Part shown: positions 27,112 through 36,472 of the stretch, piece after piece
Numbering within the stretch: the first letter of the stretch is position 1
Layout: the number at the start of each line of letters is the position of its first letter
Origin: Bacilli bacterium
GTDB taxonomy: Bacteria > Bacillota > Bacilli > Paenibacillales > NBRC-103111
NCBI GenBank assembly: GCA_028287395.1
Contig: JAQBPR010000227.1
Span: 1-64,000, forward strand
DNA length: 64,000 bases
Direction of reading: 5' to 3'
Position numbers and translations under genes: made by a program
The notes under the pieces: model-generated
The model's input: only the letters and a program-made list of their open reading frames with translations
Told to the model about the DNA's origin: nothing
Database searches by the model: none

Positions 27112-28437
27112 TTATACATTTTTGAATGGGATTTTTGCTGGGTAAATGTGTATTCGCACGATGCGAAGTCGTTCGACTTCTGCAACCTCAAAGGTACGAC
27201 CGCCCATTTCAACCTTTTTCCCTTTTTCCGGCGCCCCTTCAAGCTTTTTAAATAGCCATCCGCCAATCGAATCTACTTCTTCATCCTCAATTTCCAAATG
27301 AAGCGTATCACTTAATTCCTCAATAAGCACACGTCCATCCACCGAAATGATATCGTCTTTTACTTCTACCATGGGACGTTCATTATCGAATTCATCCTGA
27401 ATTTCACCAACAATTTCTTCTAAAATCTCTTCTGCTGTTAAAAGTCCCGCAGTTCCGCCATATTCATCAATCACAATAGCTAGCTGGGACCGTTTTTTCT
27501 GCATCAGTTTTAACACATGGCTAATCTCCATCGATTCAGGTACTGTTAAGATCGGTCTCACAAAACTCTTTAGCTCATGCTCTTCATCTGGATCTGCAGT
27601 CAATAAATCCGTAATGTGAACAAATCCAATGATTTCATCTTTATCGCCTAAAGCAACCGGATAACGAGTATGCTTGGTTTCGTAAACGGCTTTCAGATTT
27701 TCTGCATATGTATCTTCAAGAAAAAGACAATCCATATCGATCCGCGGCAGCATCACCTCACGAGCCAAGCGATCAGAAAATTCAAATATACTATCGAATA
27801 GTGCCATTTCTTCTTTATTGATATGGCCGCTCTTCACGCTTTGATTCATCAGAATACGGATTTCATCTTCAGTATGCGCTGCTTCATGCTCACTTGCCGG
27901 CTTAATCCCAATCAAGCTTAATATGCTATTCGCCGCGCCATTCAAAACCCAAATAAACGGGAAAAATATTTTATAAAAAACAAGCAAGGGAGCGGATAAC
28001 CAGAGCGCAGTCGTATCCGATTTTTGAATCGCAAGCGATTTAGGCGCCAGTTCACCTATTACAATGTGTAAAAAAGTAATGATTGCAAACGCAAGGATGA
28101 CCGACAGCGTTTCACTTACAAAAGCCCCTTGCCAATGGAAAAGTCGAAACAACGGGGCAATCACCAAATTCGATATCGTTTGTTCCCCAACCCAGCCTAA
28201 GCCAAGTGAGGCCAAAGTGATACCAAACTGAATTGCCGATAAATAAGCATCCAGCTTACGAGTTACAGCCAGTGCATACTTAGCTTTCTTGTTCCCTTCG
28301 TTAACCAGCTCCTGCAGTCTGCTTTGGCGTACCTTAACCAATGCGAACTCTGCGGATACAAAAAAACCATTTAATAAGACAAGCCCCAGTACCATCATTA
28401 ATTTCCAGAAAGTATTCCAAAAATCAAAACTGTCCAA
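27112..28437 (-). CDS. CNNM/CBS/CorC_HlyC domain membrane protein (hemolysin family)
   Basis: 441 aa: an N-terminal CNNM transmembrane domain (about 1-200; LVLLNGFFVSAEFALVKVRQSRL, AIQFGITLASLGLGWVGE, ELAPKSLAI), a CBS pair (about 215-340; LPRIDMDCLFLED, VIDEYGGTAGLLTAEEILEEIVGEI) and a CorC_HlyC domain (about 350-435; SIGGWLFKKLE). Members act in Mg2+/Co2+ transport or export; the name hemolysin is historical. It lies 18 bases downstream of the YfkAB stop region, on the same strand. Secure as a family, uncertain as to ion. Confidence 0.9.
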   Translation of the reverse strand: MDSFDFWNTFWKLMMVLGLVLLNGFFVSAEFALVKVRQSRLQELVNEGNKKAKYALAVTRKLDAYLSAIQFGITLASLGLGWVGEQTISNLVIAPLFRLFHWQGAFVSETLSVILAFAIITFLHIVIGELAPKSLAIQKSDTTALWLSAPLLVFYKIFFPFIWVLNGAANSILSLIGIKPASEHEAAHTEDEIRILMNQSVKSGHINKEEMALFDSIFEFSDRLAREVMLPRIDMDCLFLEDTYAENLKAVYETKHTRYPVALGDKDEIIGFVHITDLLTADPDEEHELKSFVRPILTVPESMEISHVLKLMQKKRSQLAIVIDEYGGTAGLLTAEEILEEIVGEIQDEFDNERPMVEVKDDIISVDGRVLIEELSDTLHLEIEDEEVDSIGGWLFKKLEGAPEKGKKVEMGGRTFEVAEVERLRIVRIHIYPAKIPFKNV

Positions 28438-28455
28438 TAGTTTAACTCCTTCAGC

Positions 28456-29583
28456 TTAAATAATTGCATTTCTTTTGGTAAAATCGACGCCTTTATAATA
28501 GGAATGAGCAACAAGCAGATTAGGACCGCAGCATTTGGCTTGCGGGCAATGACAGTTTACCGATTGATTTAATGCATGGTCTGTCCATTTTGCAAATACC
28601 TCATCTAATGGGTCGTGTTGAATATTTCCAAGCGCGGGCAGATTAGCAAAATCGGTGACGAAGATATCACCCGTAAACAAATTGACGTTCAAACGATTGC
28701 GCCCGTCAGGGTCATTGCGAACGGTCACATTAGGCTCATCACGCAGCCTCTGGATCAATGTCAAATCTGCTTCGTTATCATTACAGCTAAAAAACGGCAA
28801 TGTGCCGAACAGCATCCAGAGCTGCGGGTTACGACCATCCAGCAAGCGATGCATCGAATGGCGTAGATCATCCAAAGAAAGCATCGGCAGATTTGCTGCA
28901 AACGCGCTGGGATACATCGGATGAACTTCATGACGACTGCATCCCATCTGATCAATCAATTTATGGATCGCAACCAGTTTTTCATGTGTGCGATAATTAA
29001 TCATCGATTCAGCAGAAACGAACATCCCGCCCTTACTTAAAGCGATCGTATTCTCCACCATGCGCTCATACATTTTGACAGCTGTATCGCGGCTCACCTT
29101 ATGATTCGCATTGGCAAAGCCCACCTGTAAAAAATCCTCTTCATTTAAATAATTAAACGAGATATGAAGTATATCCAAATAAGGCGCCATCATCTCATAG
29201 CGAGAAAAAGGCAAAGTAACATTTGAGTTTATTTGGGAGCGTACCCCGCGATCCTTCGCATAGCGAAGTAAGGGTACGATGTATTCCTTAACGGTTTGTT
29301 CTCGAAAGGAAGGCTCTCCACCGGTAATGCTTATCGTTTCGAGATGCTCTACCTGATCGAGCATACGAATGACTTGATCCAGAGGAAGCGGCGGCTCCTC
29401 CGTCATAACCAAGGCATCTCCAACTGCGCAGTGCTCACAACGCATATTGCAGAGATTTGTTATGGTCAATTCGACGCTGGTTAACACATGCTTGCGATAA
29501 TGCTGCAGCGAAACGAGCGGGTCCCATGGATCATTTAACGGGCTAAGCGGCTGTAACATTTGCGCTAAAAGCTTTTCATTCAT
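28456..29583 (-). CDS. yfkAB: Radical SAM/CxCxxxxC motif protein YfkAB
   Basis: 375 aa from ATG 29583 (AGGTGTG upstream; GTG 29595 possible). LTITNLCNMRCEHCAVGD holds the CxxxCxxC radical SAM cluster site and SITGGEPSF the SAM-binding GGE motif. The C-terminal VNCHCPQAKCCGPNLL carries the CxCxxxxC motif that names the YfkAB group and probably binds an auxiliary cluster. The reaction of YfkAB is not established. Bacillus subtilis has a protein of almost the same length. Confidence 0.9.
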   Translation of the reverse strand: MNEKLLAQMLQPLSPLNDPWDPLVSLQHYRKHVLTSVELTITNLCNMRCEHCAVGDALVMTEEPPLPLDQVIRMLDQVEHLETISITGGEPSFREQTVKEYIVPLLRYAKDRGVRSQINSNVTLPFSRYEMMAPYLDILHISFNYLNEEDFLQVGFANANHKVSRDTAVKMYERMVENTIALSKGGMFVSAESMINYRTHEKLVAIHKLIDQMGCSRHEVHPMYPSAFAANLPMLSLDDLRHSMHRLLDGRNPQLWMLFGTLPFFSCNDNEADLTLIQRLRDEPNVTVRNDPDGRNRLNVNLFTGDIFVTDFANLPALGNIQHDPLDEVFAKWTDHALNQSVNCHCPQAKCCGPNLLVAHSYYKGVDFTKRNAII

Positions 29584-29701
29584 CTTAAAACACACCTGAC
29601 CTATAATTTTGCAATAAGCATGAAGCCGTACTCTTTATTTTAACTGACTTTACGCTAAAATTAAACCTTAATTAATAACAACCTTGAGGAGAATGCTTTT
29701 T

Positions 29702-31912
29702 TCAACCTCGTTTCCCTTTCATCCATCGCGGCGCCCACCAATTCGCTCGACCTAGAAGCTTCATTAAAGCAGGAACAATAAAGATACGAATGAGTGTCGC
29801 ATCAATCAAAACTGCAAGCGACAATCCCAAGCCAAGCGCCTTAATAATTTCAATATCCGTAAAAATAAACGCCCCAACAACGACAATCAAGATAAATGCA
29901 GCGCTTGTGATTAAGCTCCCCGTTTTCTTCAGACCCTCCGCAGTGCTTTTCTCATTATTTCCTGTTTTCTCATATTCTTCGGCAATTCGCGAAATCAGAA
30001 ACACTTCATAATCCATCGAAATCCCAAATACAACACAAAATATGATTACCGGCAAAGTGGCGCTTACATAGCCAATCGAGGTGATATGCAGCGCATGTGC
30101 TAAAAACCCTTTTTGAAAAACAATAACCACAATTCCCAGACTAGCGCCTAGACTGAGTAAATTCATCAGCACAGCCTTTAATGGTAATAAAATCGAACGA
30201 AAAGCAAGCAACAGCACAAAATAAGTGACAATCATCACAAAACCAACTACTTTAGGAATGCCATCATTGATGCGCTGCAAAATATCAATACGATACGCTG
30301 TCCCCCCAGTTATGAAGGGTTGAAGTCCTGCAACCTTTATCTGACGCAGCTGCTTAACCACCTCGCCCGTCTTTGAGTCCTCCGGATCGGATGCGGGTTC
30401 TACAACAATATAAGCAGAGTGGTCGTTTGCCATGCGTAAGCCTGCTATACGAGCTCGAACATCATTCTGCTGTAGAATTGCAGCTGTTTTCGCAGGAGTT
30501 TGATCAGCAAAATCAGAAATATAGCTTTTCACCTGTTTTACACCAGCTGTTTGTTGAAGCAGCTTAGTATATTTTTGAATTTGCCCAATCGTACCTTCAT
30601 TCCAAACCTCTTCACCCGCTTGTACATAAATTTGAATCGGATTCATTTCCCTCGCATCATACACTTGATTTAACAAATCAGATGCAGAGCGCGACTCATA
30701 GCTTGGCGGCAATACACCGGCACTCGGTACACCTAGTTTCATCTGTCCAAGAGGCAGCGTCAAAAACAACAAAACTGTACCCACAACAATAACCAATACC
30801 AACGGGCGCTTCATAACAAAATACGCCATTTGTCCCCAGAATTGTGAAGCTTCTTTTCGCCGAAAGCGAGCAGGAATAACTCGCAGCACATTAATTTTTG
30901 TTCCAAACAGTCCAAGCAGTGCTAACAGCAGCGTATTCGCAACTAAAACAGAAATGGAAACGACAATCACTCCACCAATGCAAAGCGAGCTATAGATCGT
31001 CAAATTAATAAACAGCATGCCTAACAAGCCAATCAACACAGCAATGCCAGAGAAAAAAATCGATCGACCTGCCTTCTGGCAGGTCATCGCAACAGCATCT
31101 TGGACATTTGACTGAATTTTTAATTCCTCGCGGAAACGACTTACCATAAACAAAGCATAATCAATCCCAACAGCTAAACCTAGCATCGTCACAATATTAG
31201 GCAAAAAATTGGAAAGCGAAACACCCTGTGCGATAAAATAAGTTAAGCCGAGTGTCACCGTCACACTCATCAAGCCAACGATCAAAGGCAGCAGTGCGCC
31301 GAGAACCGTTCCAAAAATAAGCAGGAGAACAATAATAGCAATCGGAAGTCCAATTGCTTCCGACTTGGCAATATCATTCTTGCTCGCTGCCTGCATGTCA
31401 TATAAAATCGCTGTCGCACCCGTCAATTCGACCTGCATTCCTGCTGGAGCATGAACCAATGCCTTGATCTCGGGATAACGATCCAATGCTTTATCTGCAT
31501 CCAGCCGCAAAAAAACATTCATTGCTTGAATATTTTCTTGCTTTCCAGCCTGCAGCCGTTTCGCCTGATTGACAGCGATATCTGCAACATAAGGAAGCTT
31601 TTTCAAATCAGCGAGCGACGCCAAAATCTTTTGCGTTGCTTCGGCTCCGGTTAATTTCTCTTCAGCACTGCGATAGATTAGCGTAACTGTTGATGCAGGG
31701 AAATCGAGCTTTTGCTGCATTAGCTGCAATCCTTGATCTGATTCGCTGCCTCTCGGCGTAAATCCATTATCCTTTAACAAGGAGGGAGCTTTTTGGGCAA
31801 ACAGAGCTAAGCTTAAGAACAAAACAAGCCAAATCGCTACAACAAGCCAACGAAAATGATGAATGCTCTTACCCCAATACCAGAAAAAACCTTTCTCATC
31901 CGCTTCCTTCAA
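29702..31912 (-). CDS. MMPL family transporter, RND superfamily
   Basis: 736 aa with twelve predicted transmembrane helices in two repeats, each with a large extracellular loop after the first helix; this is the MmpL/YdfJ layout. Motifs: GLAVGIDYALFMVSRFREEL in the first half and FGISMDYEVFLISRIAEEY in the second, the paired (G/S)xDY sites of the proton relay. Starts with TTG at 31912, preceded by AAGGAG. Such proteins export lipids or hydrophobic compounds using the proton gradient; the cargo is unknown. It stands alone with about 250 bases of non-coding DNA upstream. Confidence 0.92.
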   Translation of the reverse strand: MKEADEKGFFWYWGKSIHHFRWLVVAIWLVLFLSLALFAQKAPSLLKDNGFTPRGSESDQGLQLMQQKLDFPASTVTLIYRSAEEKLTGAEATQKILASLADLKKLPYVADIAVNQAKRLQAGKQENIQAMNVFLRLDADKALDRYPEIKALVHAPAGMQVELTGATAILYDMQAASKNDIAKSEAIGLPIAIIVLLLIFGTVLGALLPLIVGLMSVTVTLGLTYFIAQGVSLSNFLPNIVTMLGLAVGIDYALFMVSRFREELKIQSNVQDAVAMTCQKAGRSIFFSGIAVLIGLLGMLFINLTIYSSLCIGGVIVVSISVLVANTLLLALLGLFGTKINVLRVIPARFRRKEASQFWGQMAYFVMKRPLVLVIVVGTVLLFLTLPLGQMKLGVPSAGVLPPSYESRSASDLLNQVYDAREMNPIQIYVQAGEEVWNEGTIGQIQKYTKLLQQTAGVKQVKSYISDFADQTPAKTAAILQQNDVRARIAGLRMANDHSAYIVVEPASDPEDSKTGEVVKQLRQIKVAGLQPFITGGTAYRIDILQRINDGIPKVVGFVMIVTYFVLLLAFRSILLPLKAVLMNLLSLGASLGIVVIVFQKGFLAHALHITSIGYVSATLPVIIFCVVFGISMDYEVFLISRIAEEYEKTGNNEKSTAEGLKKTGSLITSAAFILIVVVGAFIFTDIEIIKALGLGLSLAVLIDATLIRIFIVPALMKLLGRANWWAPRWMKGKRG

Positions 31913-31984
31913 ACAAATCTCTCCTTAGAGGTTAAACTTATGTCGTAAGCTTCCATCGAAAATTGATTAGAGTCTGTTTAATAA

Positions 31985-32082
31985 GTGTGGCTGTGTTGCG
32001 TGATGAATATGCCCTCATTTTCAAAGTCGGCACGTAAACTTTTACAAGCACACCCATTAATCCTCGTCGCCACACACTCTTT
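31985..32082. repeat. Structured intergenic block sharing sequence with window positions 71-145
   Basis: CTCATTTTCAAAGTCGGCACGTAAACT (32014-32040) matches CTCATTTTCAAAGGCAGCGCGTAAACT (69-95) at all but three positions, and both are followed about 60 bases after the block start by CACACTCTTT. Locally GTGTG/CACAC and TTGCGTG/CACGTAA can pair, so this copy also folds back. The region between the MMPL gene and uppP otherwise holds only the uppP terminator. The ORF predicted here (31985-32191) is not credible. Confidence 0.5.
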
Positions 32083-32086
32083 TAAG

Positions 32087-32126
32087 AAAAAAACCACTTC
32101 CTCTGACAATTGTCCAGAACAAGTGG
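32087..32126 (-). terminator. Intrinsic terminator after uppP
   Basis: On the minus strand CCACTTGTTCTG pairs with CAGAGGAAGTGG around a GACAATTGTC centre, then a seven-base T run (A run at 32087-32093). It lies 35 bases beyond the uppP stop codon. Confidence 0.85.
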
Positions 32127-32160
32127 GATTCCTTACTAAAGACGATTTTTTTCAACTCAC

Positions 32161-32982
32161 TTACTTTAATTCGCCGCCCAACACTAAATAAAGAATGGCA
32201 ACGGCTGCTAACGCAAAACGATAATAAGCGAAATAAGTCAAACTTAATTTTTGCACCAATCTAATAAAAGTAGCAACCGCAATCAGCGCCACAACAAACG
32301 ATACAACAAAACCAATTACAAGGTAAATAAAATCATCATGCGTAAATATTTTGTAGTCTTTCAACAGTTCATATCCTGTAGCTGCCGCCATAATCGGAAT
32401 GGCCATTAAAAATGTAAAGTCTGCTCCGGCAGCACGACTAGTACCCGCTAGCATCCCTGCGGCAATCGTTGTACCCGAACGTGAAAAACCAGGCCAAAGC
32501 GAAAGAATCTGTGCCACACCTATAAAAAATGCTTGGCGATATGTAATTTCATCCATCGTATTCGCTTCCACACGTGGTTTCCTTTTTTCCGCAATGATCA
32601 TAAATATTGCCCCGGCAATGATCCCGATAATAACTGTTTCAGGCGAAAACAAAACATTTTTGATAAACTTACGGAAAATAAAAGCAAAAAATAGTGCTGG
32701 AATAATTCCGATTAATATGTGCTTTAAATTCAATTTCGGTCCCGATTGCAGCTTGCTTGCAGCATCTTGTATGCCAAATAGTCTCAAAACCTTTTTCCAA
32801 TAAAGCACAACAATCGCCAAAATGGCTCCCAGCTGAATGATAACCTCAAACGAATCCGCTTTAGCCCCTGTAAATCCGATCATATGACCTACTAAAATCA
32901 TATGACCCGTTGAAGAAATCGGTAAAAATTCCGTAATTCCTTCGACAATACCAAGAATAAGTGAGTTCCATAAATCGAGCAT
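32161..32982 (-). CDS. uppP: Undecaprenyl-diphosphatase, BacA/UppP type
   Basis: 273 aa integral membrane phosphatase that recycles the lipid carrier undecaprenyl pyrophosphate for peptidoglycan synthesis; it also gives bacitracin resistance. Both signature motifs are present: EGITEFLPISSTGHMIL at the N-terminus (catalytic Glu and Ser) and PGFSRSGTTIAAG in the middle, with seven to eight hydrophobic segments. AGGAGG lies before the ATG. It is 72 bases downstream of the nucleotidase gene on the same strand without a visible terminator between them. Confidence 0.97.
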   Translation of the reverse strand: MLDLWNSLILGIVEGITEFLPISSTGHMILVGHMIGFTGAKADSFEVIIQLGAILAIVVLYWKKVLRLFGIQDAASKLQSGPKLNLKHILIGIIPALFFAFIFRKFIKNVLFSPETVIIGIIAGAIFMIIAEKRKPRVEANTMDEITYRQAFFIGVAQILSLWPGFSRSGTTIAAGMLAGTSRAAGADFTFLMAIPIMAAATGYELLKDYKIFTHDDFIYLVIGFVVSFVVALIAVATFIRLVQKLSLTYFAYYRFALAAVAILYLVLGGELK

Positions 32983-33054
32983 AATAACCTCCTATGATTG
33001 GACAAAGCTTTTTTAATACTTTTCATTTCATGTTACAATACGTAGCTTAGCAAA

Positions 33055-34491
33055 TCAAGCTTTAATCCAATGACGTTCTTGACATTTTGCAACTGCAGCA
33101 GGATCACGGAGCTCATGTAGTAACAAGTCGCGGAGAAACTCCGGCAAGTAGTATTCAATTTCTGTTCCCTGCTGAAGTGACAAATAGCCGATGCCAAAGG
33201 TAAACATATCAATCGTTCCTACCCGATAGATTTTATCTGCTATTATCTCCTCCTCGTTTACCAAAATGCGCTTAATTTTGTGCAATGAAGGCGCTTCAGG
33301 ATCGTATTCGATACGCAAACCGCTTGTACTTAATGAGCCTAACCATTTCCCGCGAAAACCATAGCCTTGGATTGCTTTTTCTTGAAAGGATAGCAGCAAG
33401 GACTCTTCTAAAGCCAATTGAATTTGATCACCACGCAGCAGCATGCGACAAGGATTGATGGGTGAAGGGCACATCTGTAATAGATCTGCTTTAGTAATTT
33501 CACCGTGCCTTAAACTTTGTAAGAGCTGTCCCGAATTGGTAAGGCCAATCTCTGCATCAACCCATTTGCGAATACCTGTCGCTAATAAGTTTCCTAAGCT
33601 CGATTCCTCATACCAATGGATCTCTAGAGGCTCATCCAATTGAGCGACAACCTGTGTCATCTCAAGCTCACTTTTCTCCCTGATCTCTTGAATTAGGCGG
33701 ACGATCGATTCATCCTTTTCAAAGCGATTCACCTCGATACAGCGACCACTGACTTCCAGCAAGCAGTGCGTTTCTAAATCGAAAGTTAACTCAACCTCCC
33801 CAACATACTGGCCAAATTTACCCGTGGCGCAAAGGTATGTGTTCTCAACAAGTAAAGGCTTCTCTAAGAGGTGATGCGTATGTCCGCCAAAAATCAAATC
33901 AATTCCCGTTATTTCCTGGGCCATCTGTTTATCTTGATTCAAACCAAGATGAGATAAAACAACGATTACATCTACTTGTTCACGCAAAACCTTAACCCAA
34001 TGAGCGACAACTTCCATAGGTTTGCGAATATCCCAATTCAACAGTCTGTAAAAATCAATGAAATAAGCGGTGACGCCAATAAAGCCCATTCGCAATCCGT
34101 TTATTTCCGAGATATGGTAGGGTTTCATCCATAAAGGATGCTGCTCCGTTCGCGCATCAAATAAATTGCTTCCAAGTACGACAAAGTCCGCATAATCTCC
34201 ATATGCTATCGCCAAATCCTCTATACTATACGTCAAACCCTCATTGTTTCCCAACAATGCAATGTCATACCCTGTTGCATTCATCACCTGAATATTGGCG
34301 ATCCCCTGGGTGCCTTCTGTCTCTATGTACATACGATCCATATGATCACCGCAATCGATTGTGATCACTGTTCCTTGCTCGTGTCTGGATTTTAACGTAT
34401 GAACTGCTGTAGCAACCTGAGGCATCTGTTCAAAATGACTGTGAATATCATTGGTATGCAGAATAGTTACCTTTTGGATGGTCGTTGACAA
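33055..34491 (-). CDS. yunD: YunD-type metallophosphatase/5'-nucleotidase
   Basis: 478 aa, TTG start with AAGGGGGGAG 6 bases upstream. The N-terminal calcineurin-like domain has all metal motifs: HTNDIHSHF, DCGDHMDR, GNNEGL, VLSHLGLN and FGGHTHH. The C-terminal 5'-nucleotidase substrate domain spans about residues 290-470 (LTNSGQLLQSLRHGEI, GYGFRGKW). There is no signal peptide, so it is likely cytoplasmic like Bacillus YunD. It probably dephosphorylates nucleotides; the preferred substrate is unknown. In Bacillus it neighbours yunC; here the yunC homologue is 18 kb away. Confidence 0.88.
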   Translation of the reverse strand: MSTTIQKVTILHTNDIHSHFEQMPQVATAVHTLKSRHEQGTVITIDCGDHMDRMYIETEGTQGIANIQVMNATGYDIALLGNNEGLTYSIEDLAIAYGDYADFVVLGSNLFDARTEQHPLWMKPYHISEINGLRMGFIGVTAYFIDFYRLLNWDIRKPMEVVAHWVKVLREQVDVIVVLSHLGLNQDKQMAQEITGIDLIFGGHTHHLLEKPLLVENTYLCATGKFGQYVGEVELTFDLETHCLLEVSGRCIEVNRFEKDESIVRLIQEIREKSELEMTQVVAQLDEPLEIHWYEESSLGNLLATGIRKWVDAEIGLTNSGQLLQSLRHGEITKADLLQMCPSPINPCRMLLRGDQIQLALEESLLLSFQEKAIQGYGFRGKWLGSLSTSGLRIEYDPEAPSLHKIKRILVNEEEIIADKIYRVGTIDMFTFGIGYLSLQQGTEIEYYLPEFLRDLLLHELRDPAAVAKCQERHWIKA

Positions 34492-34662
34492 TCTGGCTCC
34501 CCCCTTTCATTTGCTACCCAAATAAATAAACCTCTTTATGACTATCCTAACCCATTATAATTAAATTTTTATTAAATTTGTAGCTGATAAATGAAGTCGT
34601 TTTGCTTAATTTATGATATGCTTATTGTCAATACATCCATTACTTCTTAGGAGTGCCTTATT

Positions 34663-35394
34663 ATGAAGCTAAATATTCGTTTATTTGCAGGATTAGCTGG
34701 AACGATTGGTCATTCCCATATAACTATCCATATCGAACAGTCAGCAATAACTGCAGGACAATTAAAAACATACTTGATTGAACAATACCCTCACGCTTCT
34801 GAAATGATTTCACTTAGCTTCATTGCCAAGAATCAAACGTACGCACTAGCAGATGAAATTCTAGGTGAACAAGATGAACTGGCATGCATTCCTCCAGTCT
34901 CCGGTGGGGAAACACAATCAGGAAACTCACTCCATCATATCACTTGCGATCCTATTTCCATAGACGTAGTAAGTCAGCTAGTCATCGTACCTCAACATGG
35001 CGCAGCGATTAACTTTGTCGGAACGACAAGAGAATTTACAGAAGGCAAACGAACTGTGCTTTTGGAGTACGAAGCCTATATGCCTATGGCGCTTGCCGCT
35101 CTTGAACAAATTTCTCGTGAAATTGACAAACAATGGCCTGGTACACTTTGTGCGATTACACATCGAATCGGCCAAGTAGCCATCGGTGAAATTAGTGTTG
35201 TCATCGCCGTTTCCGCCAAGCATCGTTTAGAATGTTATGAAGCCAGCCGTTTTGCGATTGAACGATTGAAACAAATCGTCCCCATTTGGAAAAAAGAAAT
35301 TTGGGAAGATGGGTCTGAATGGAAAGGTCACCAAAAGGGTCCATGGGATCCAACAGCGAATCCATTTGCAAAGGATGGATTCGATCATGAATGA
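34663..35394 (+). CDS. Fused molybdopterin synthase, MoaD-MoaE
   Basis: 243 aa with both halves of molybdopterin synthase. Residues 1-82 are MoaD (ubiquitin-like; MKLNIRLFAGLAGTIG) ending in PPVSGG, the di-glycine tail that must be free to become a thiocarboxylate. Residues about 95-243 are MoaE (INFVGTTREFTEGKR, LECYEASRFAIERLK, PIWKKEIWEDGSEW with the active-site lysines). The enzyme puts two sulfurs into cPMP to form molybdopterin. A fused form needs cleavage after Gly82, as described for mycobacterial MoaX. AGGAG precedes the ATG. It overlaps moeB by 8 bases. Confidence 0.92.
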   Translation: MKLNIRLFAGLAGTIGHSHITIHIEQSAITAGQLKTYLIEQYPHASEMISLSFIAKNQTYALADEILGEQDELACIPPVSGGETQSGNSLHHITCDPISIDVVSQLVIVPQHGAAINFVGTTREFTEGKRTVLLEYEAYMPMALAALEQISREIDKQWPGTLCAITHRIGQVAIGEISVVIAVSAKHRLECYEASRFAIERLKQIVPIWKKEIWEDGSEWKGHQKGPWDPTANPFAKDGFDHE

Positions 35395-36436
35395 ATTAAC
35401 TACAGAACAGCTTGCACGTTATTCTCGACAAACGTTGTTCCCTCCCATAGGTGAAGAAGGCCAATTCAAATTAATTCATTCCCGTGTTGCGATAGTTGGA
35501 ATGGGCGCACTTGGCACAGTTTTAGCCAATCACATGGTCAGAGCTGGCGTTGGCTATGTCCGTATTATTGACCGTGACTATGTAGAATGGAGCAATCTGC
35601 AGCGCCAAATGCTATTTGATGAAAATGATGCAGAGCATTTAGCACCTAAAGCCATCGCTGCAGCAAATCGTCTACGTCAAATCAATTCATTTGTAGAAAT
35701 TGATCCACACGTATCTGATCTTAATCCAACTAATGCAGAGGCACTCCTTGGCGATGTTGATTTGATTTTAGATGGAACCGATAATTTTTCCGTTCGCTTC
35801 TTATTAAATGATGTGAGTATTAAGCACAATATTCCTTGGATTTATGGTGGCGCTGTCAGCTCTAGGGGCGTGTCGATGACGATAGTACCAGGGCAAACAC
35901 CTTGTCTTCGCTGTATGTTTGGACAAGCGCCGCAGCAAGGAACCGGAGACACTTGTGATACCGCTGGCGTAATTAGTCCTATTATACATTTGGTCGCATC
36001 ACATCAAGCAACGGAAGCTATGAAGCTTTTAGTTGGTGACCATACATACCTTAATCGGCAAATGATACATATTGATCTATGGTACAATCAGCACTCGTTT
36101 ATTGATGTATCCCATGCAAAAAAGGCAGACTGCCCAGCCTGTGGAAATGGACATTTTGAATATTTGCAAGCTGACCTACAGGGTGAAACGATACAATCCT
36201 TATGCGGACGAAACTCCGTGCAAATTTTCCCGGTTGAATCTCAAAGCTATGATCTCCATGCTTGGGAACAGAAATGGAAGCCCCTTGGTAAAGTCGAACG
36301 TACACCCTTTCTTTTAAAATTCTATATAAATGATTTATTCACTTTTGTTTTATTTCCGGATGGAAGAGTCATGATTCAGGGAACAGATGATGTAGTCGTA
36401 GCCAAAAGCCTTTATAGCCGCTATATCGGCTCATAA
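35387..36436 (+). CDS. moeB: MoeB/ThiF family adenylyltransferase
   Basis: 349 aa from ATG 35387; the 26 extra N-terminal residues in the track lie inside moaE and are not used. E1-like enzyme that adenylates the C-terminal glycine of MoaD. Motifs: RYSRQTLFPPIGEEGQ, nucleotide loop IVGMGALGTVLANHMVRAG, DRDYVEWSNLQRQMLF, DGTDNFSVRFLLND, two CxxC zinc pairs (CLRC, CPAC) and GDTCDTAGVISP. The C-terminal 80 residues resemble a partly degenerate rhodanese-like or Ubl-binding tail without an obvious active cysteine. The overlap with moaDE argues that its partner is MoaD rather than ThiS. Confidence 0.9.
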   Translation: MNELTTEQLARYSRQTLFPPIGEEGQFKLIHSRVAIVGMGALGTVLANHMVRAGVGYVRIIDRDYVEWSNLQRQMLFDENDAEHLAPKAIAAANRLRQINSFVEIDPHVSDLNPTNAEALLGDVDLILDGTDNFSVRFLLNDVSIKHNIPWIYGGAVSSRGVSMTIVPGQTPCLRCMFGQAPQQGTGDTCDTAGVISPIIHLVASHQATEAMKLLVGDHTYLNRQMIHIDLWYNQHSFIDVSHAKKADCPACGNGHFEYLQADLQGETIQSLCGRNSVQIFPVESQSYDLHAWEQKWKPLGKVERTPFLLKFYINDLFTFVLFPDGRVMIQGTDDVVVAKSLYSRYIGS

Positions 36437-36472
36437 AATGTATTGCAAAGCATAGGAAAAGGAGCGTTCAAA

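Noticed and set aside
31985-32191. 68-aa ORF between the MMPL gene and uppP
   Set aside because: It runs through the uppP terminator and the structured repeat, with no ribosome site.
34978-35223. 81-aa minus-strand ORF inside moaDE
   Set aside because: Shadow of the fusion gene with no ribosome site.
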